Shown here in pieces: positions 61,133 to 64,000 of a DNA stretch of 64,000 nucleotides; position 1 is the first letter of the stretch, and each line of letters starts with the position of its first letter. The translations under genes were made by a program, and so were the position numbers. The notes below the pieces were generated by a model. That model saw nothing but the letters and a program-made list of their open reading frames with translations, did no database searches and had not been told where the DNA came from. Location of the stretch: contig JAMNXP010000010.1 in assembly GCA_023653095.1 (NCBI GenBank), positions 17,805-81,804 of the forward strand, written 5' to 3'. The stretch comes from Bacteroidia bacterium (GTDB lineage Bacteria; Bacteroidota; Bacteroidia; NS11-12g; UBA955).

Positions 61133-61823
61133 AGTTTTCAATAACGCCAAAGACGCTATTTTTGATATTACAAACAATCAAACCCTCATGTTGGGCGGTT
61201 TTGGACTTTGTGGTATCCCAGAAAACAGTATTGCTGCTTTGGTGGAAAGCGGTGTGAATGGGCTTACTTGTATTTCTAACAATGCAGGTGTGGATGATTT
61301 TGGAATCGGTCTGATGTTGCAAAAAAAGCAAGTGAAAAAGATGATTAGTTCTTATGTAGGCGAGAACGCCGAGTTTGAACGTCAGCTACTTTCCGGCGAA
61401 TTAGAAGTAGACCTCATTCCACAAGGTACCTTGGCTGAGCGTTGTAGAGCGGCCGGTGCTGGAATTCCTGCCTTTTTTACACCAGCTGGTGTAGGTACCG
61501 AAGTAGCCGAAGGCAAAGAAACCCGCATATTTAATGGTAAAACCTACCTAATGGAACATGCTTTTGATGCTGACTTTGCCATTGTGAAGGCATGGAAGGG
61601 TGATAGATACGGTAATCTAATTTTTAAAGATACAGCCCGTAATTTCAATACCATGATGGCCATGGCCGGTAAAATCACCATTGCCGAAGTAGAAGAGTTA
61701 GTTCCAGTGGGTGAATTAGATCCCAACCACATTCATGTGCCTGGCATCTTCGTTCACAGAATATTTCAAGGTTCCAACTACGAAAAACGCATTGAACAGC
61801 GTACGGTTCGCGCAAAATCTTAA
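61125..61823 (+). CDS. scoA: 3-oxoacid CoA-transferase subunit A
   Basis: MLGGFGLCGIPENSIAAL, GIPAFFTPAGVGTEVAEGKE. Confidence 0.93.
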   Translation: MNKVFNNAKDAIFDITNNQTLMLGGFGLCGIPENSIAALVESGVNGLTCISNNAGVDDFGIGLMLQKKQVKKMISSYVGENAEFERQLLSGELEVDLIPQGTLAERCRAAGAGIPAFFTPAGVGTEVAEGKETRIFNGKTYLMEHAFDADFAIVKAWKGDRYGNLIFKDTARNFNTMMAMAGKITIAEVEELVPVGELDPNHIHVPGIFVHRIFQGSNYEKRIEQRTVRAKS

Positions 61824-61825
61824 TC

Positions 61826-62437
61826 ATGAACCGTTGGCTTTTTGCTACCAACAACCAACATAAAATAGAGGAAGCCCAAAGCATTTTGCAGGGTTTTTCA
61901 GAGGTGATTTCTCCTCGTGATATCGGAATAGATATTGACGTTGATGAAACCGCAGATACTTTTCAAGGCAATGCCCTCTTAAAAGCATTGGCATTTCATC
62001 AAGCATGTGGCCTTCCATGCTTTGCAGATGACTCCGGACTTTGCGTTCATGTTCTGAATGGCGCTCCAGGTATTCACTCTGCGCGTTACGCACAAATTCA
62101 AGGCCAACCAGTCAACCATCAGGCAAATAATCAGAAGTTGCTCCAAGAGTTAAACGACTCCACAGATCGGTCGGCGTACTTCATCACGGTTATTTGTGCC
62201 GTGGGTTTTACTTCCGAACCTGTTTTTTTCGAGGGACGTGTATACGGTTCCATTGATATTGAGTCCAAAGGAAACAACGGATTTGGATACGATCCTTTAT
62301 TCATTCCCGAAGGTTTCGATAAGACTTTTGCAGAACTAGGAGAATCAATCAAGAATTCGTTGTCGCACAGATCTCGCGCCCTAGCAGAAATGAAGGTGTT
62401 CCTGCAAAACTTGACACAGACAAATTTGTTACATTAA
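61826..62437 (+). CDS. rdgB: RdgB/HAM1 family non-canonical purine NTP pyrophosphatase
   Basis: FATNNQHKIEEAQSIL, CFADDSGLCVHVLNGAPGIHSARYA, GFGYDPLFIPEG. Confidence 0.96.
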   Translation: MNRWLFATNNQHKIEEAQSILQGFSEVISPRDIGIDIDVDETADTFQGNALLKALAFHQACGLPCFADDSGLCVHVLNGAPGIHSARYAQIQGQPVNHQANNQKLLQELNDSTDRSAYFITVICAVGFTSEPVFFEGRVYGSIDIESKGNNGFGYDPLFIPEGFDKTFAELGESIKNSLSHRSRALAEMKVFLQNLTQTNLLH

Positions 62438-62440
62438 AAT

Positions 62441-63616
62441 ATGACGGGTATTCCGCCAATTGCTGTAGATCAATTTGATTATGCACTATCAGATGATCGA
62501 ATTGCTTATGAGCCAGCCTCTCCGAGAGACAGTGCGAAGCTTTTAGTTTATAACCAAGAAGGGTTGACCCATTCAAGGTTTTCAGAATTGGACCAGTTCT
62601 TGGATTTCAACCAATTGTTCGTGGTGAATAACACCAAGGTGATTCCAGCCCGGTTCTGGTTTACCAATGATAAAGGACAAGAGATCCAGGTATTCTTGCT
62701 AAATCCATTGAATTCTGTATGGACCCATTGGCATGCCATGATTGGCAATAGACGCAAATTTAAGGAGGGGGATGTTTTGCGAATTTCGCAAAACGGACAT
62801 TCGTTGTCGGTTCAATGGGTAGACAGAGAGAAAAACCACGTTGAATTGATTTCTGACTTAGGCTCAATTCCTGAGGCGATTGAACATTTTGGTGAGGTTC
62901 CATTACCACCTTATATTGAGAGACAGATAAGTGATAAAGATAAATTAGATTATCAGGCCATCTTTGCCCAAAAGGACGGAGCGGTAGCGGCACCAACAGC
63001 ATCGCTTCATTTTACCGAAGAGTTACAGTTGCGATTGGATCAAAGTGGGTTGCAAAAACGTGAGCTCACCCTACATGTAGGTGCAGGCACCTTCAAACCC
63101 GTGACGGCAACTACAGCAGACGAACATGAGATGCATGCGGAAAGGTTTGAGATTGGTCTTGATTTGATAGATTCTTTATTGAATCAGTCCTATGGAGTCA
63201 CTGCCGTGGGCACAACTGCTTGCCGATTACTAGAAAGTTTACCCATTTTAGGAGCCAAGATCTTATTGAATGAATTGGATGAGGTCTTTGTGTCGGCATC
63301 AGATTCATATGATTTAAGGTATTTACAGTTTTCTACGAGAGAGTCGTTGGAGGCATTGAGGCAAGAAATTGCGAAAAGGGGAGGGGAGTTACACGGCGAA
63401 ACACAGATCTTTATGGTTCCAGGGTTTGAATTCAGACTAACACAATCACTAATTACCAACTTTCATCAGCCCAAATCAACCTTATTGATGTTAATTTCGG
63501 CTTTTGTAGGGGACGTTTGGACGGATATATATAAGGCAGCGTTAAGCGAAGGTTATCGTTTCTTAAGCTATGGTGACGGTAGTTTACTAAGAGGTAAAAA
63601 TAATATTAAATTTTAG
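62441..63616 (+). CDS. queA: S-adenosylmethionine:tRNA ribosyltransferase-isomerase family protein (QueA-like)
   Basis: FDYALSDDRIAYEPASPRDSAKLLVY, GAVAAPTASLHFTEEL, LHVGAGTFKPV, NFHQPKSTLLMLISAF. Confidence 0.9.
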   Translation: MTGIPPIAVDQFDYALSDDRIAYEPASPRDSAKLLVYNQEGLTHSRFSELDQFLDFNQLFVVNNTKVIPARFWFTNDKGQEIQVFLLNPLNSVWTHWHAMIGNRRKFKEGDVLRISQNGHSLSVQWVDREKNHVELISDLGSIPEAIEHFGEVPLPPYIERQISDKDKLDYQAIFAQKDGAVAAPTASLHFTEELQLRLDQSGLQKRELTLHVGAGTFKPVTATTADEHEMHAERFEIGLDLIDSLLNQSYGVTAVGTTACRLLESLPILGAKILLNELDEVFVSASDSYDLRYLQFSTRESLEALRQEIAKRGGELHGETQIFMVPGFEFRLTQSLITNFHQPKSTLLMLISAFVGDVWTDIYKAALSEGYRFLSYGDGSLLRGKNNIKF

Positions 63617-63623
63617 TAGACTG

Positions 63624-63647
63624 AAAATGTGCGACTTAGTACATTTT
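63624..63647 (+). terminator. Weak inverted repeat downstream of queA
   Basis: AAAATGT (63624-63630) pairs with ACATTTT (63641-63647); T-rich sequence follows. Confidence 0.35.
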
Positions 63648-63671
63648 GTTAAATTTTTTCTGGGGAGGGTT

Positions 63672-63701
63672 TTGGAAGTGTGGAAATAAGTAGTACTTTT
63701 G
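63672..63701 (+). promoter_or_regulatory. rRNA operon promoter P1: TTG-N19-TACTTTTG
   Basis: TTG 63672-63674, TACTTTTG 63694-63701. Confidence 0.75.
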
Positions 63702-63777
63702 CAGTCCCGTTATGAAAGAGAGAAAAGATTTGAGAAACAAGGAGACGAAAAAAAGTCAAATTATTTTTCAAAAAGAG

Positions 63778-63807
63778 TTGTAAAAGTCAAAAAGTTTTGT
63801 ACCTTTG
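63778..63807 (+). promoter_or_regulatory. rRNA operon promoter P2: TTG-N19-TACCTTTG
   Basis: TTG 63778-63780, TACCTTTG 63800-63807; A/T-rich upstream sequence. Confidence 0.8.
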
Positions 63808-63965
63808 CAACCCGCTTCGGAAGGAACGGAAAAAACAAAAAAATAAAGTGTTGCGAATCGTGAAGAGGGTCAGCAGATTTATAAAGTTCTTTGAAAGAAA
63901 AGGTAAGGAATAGCAAGCCACCCAACAAGTAAAAATACTTTGGGAAGCCGGGTCAAACAACTTTT

Positions 63966-64000
<35 letters not shown>

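Overview
The window is a 64 kb, gene-dense chromosomal segment from a member of the Bacteroidetes. Lineage markers are TTG-N19/20-TAnnTTTG promoters, SprA/PorQ/PorZ-type T9SS genes and GldAFG. From left to right it holds: (i) a T9SS/gliding-associated block (porZ-like, sprA, ruvA, gldG, gldF, gldA, M23 peptidase, ribF, divergent porQ); (ii) cmk, tpiA, a 1519-aa exported protein of unknown function, truA, a thiolase, phoH, an ATP-grasp protein, yebC and a DUF1573 protein; (iii) a continuous rpsL-rpsG-fusA-S10-spc-alpha ribosomal superoperon (about 32.2-49.05 kb) ending in a strong intrinsic terminator; (iv) a TonB receptor, thioredoxin, rhodanese, S46 peptidase, TerC, TM2, DUF4870, M48 peptidase, carA, eno, plsY, clpS, scoA, rdgB and queA; (v) the promoter/leader region and first bases of a 16S rRNA gene, cut by the window edge. 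The most unusual non-genic signal is a pair of about 200-bp composite heptanucleotide repeats (24924-25126 and 51934-52154). Both show the same ordered design, (GGTCYTT)n - GGCTGNN-type middle - (CACCGAN)8, and both end in CACCGAAA 6-8 bp beyond the stop codon of a leftward gene. No CRISPR array, transposase, prophage or defence island was seen. All calls come from reading the sequence; no database search was run.
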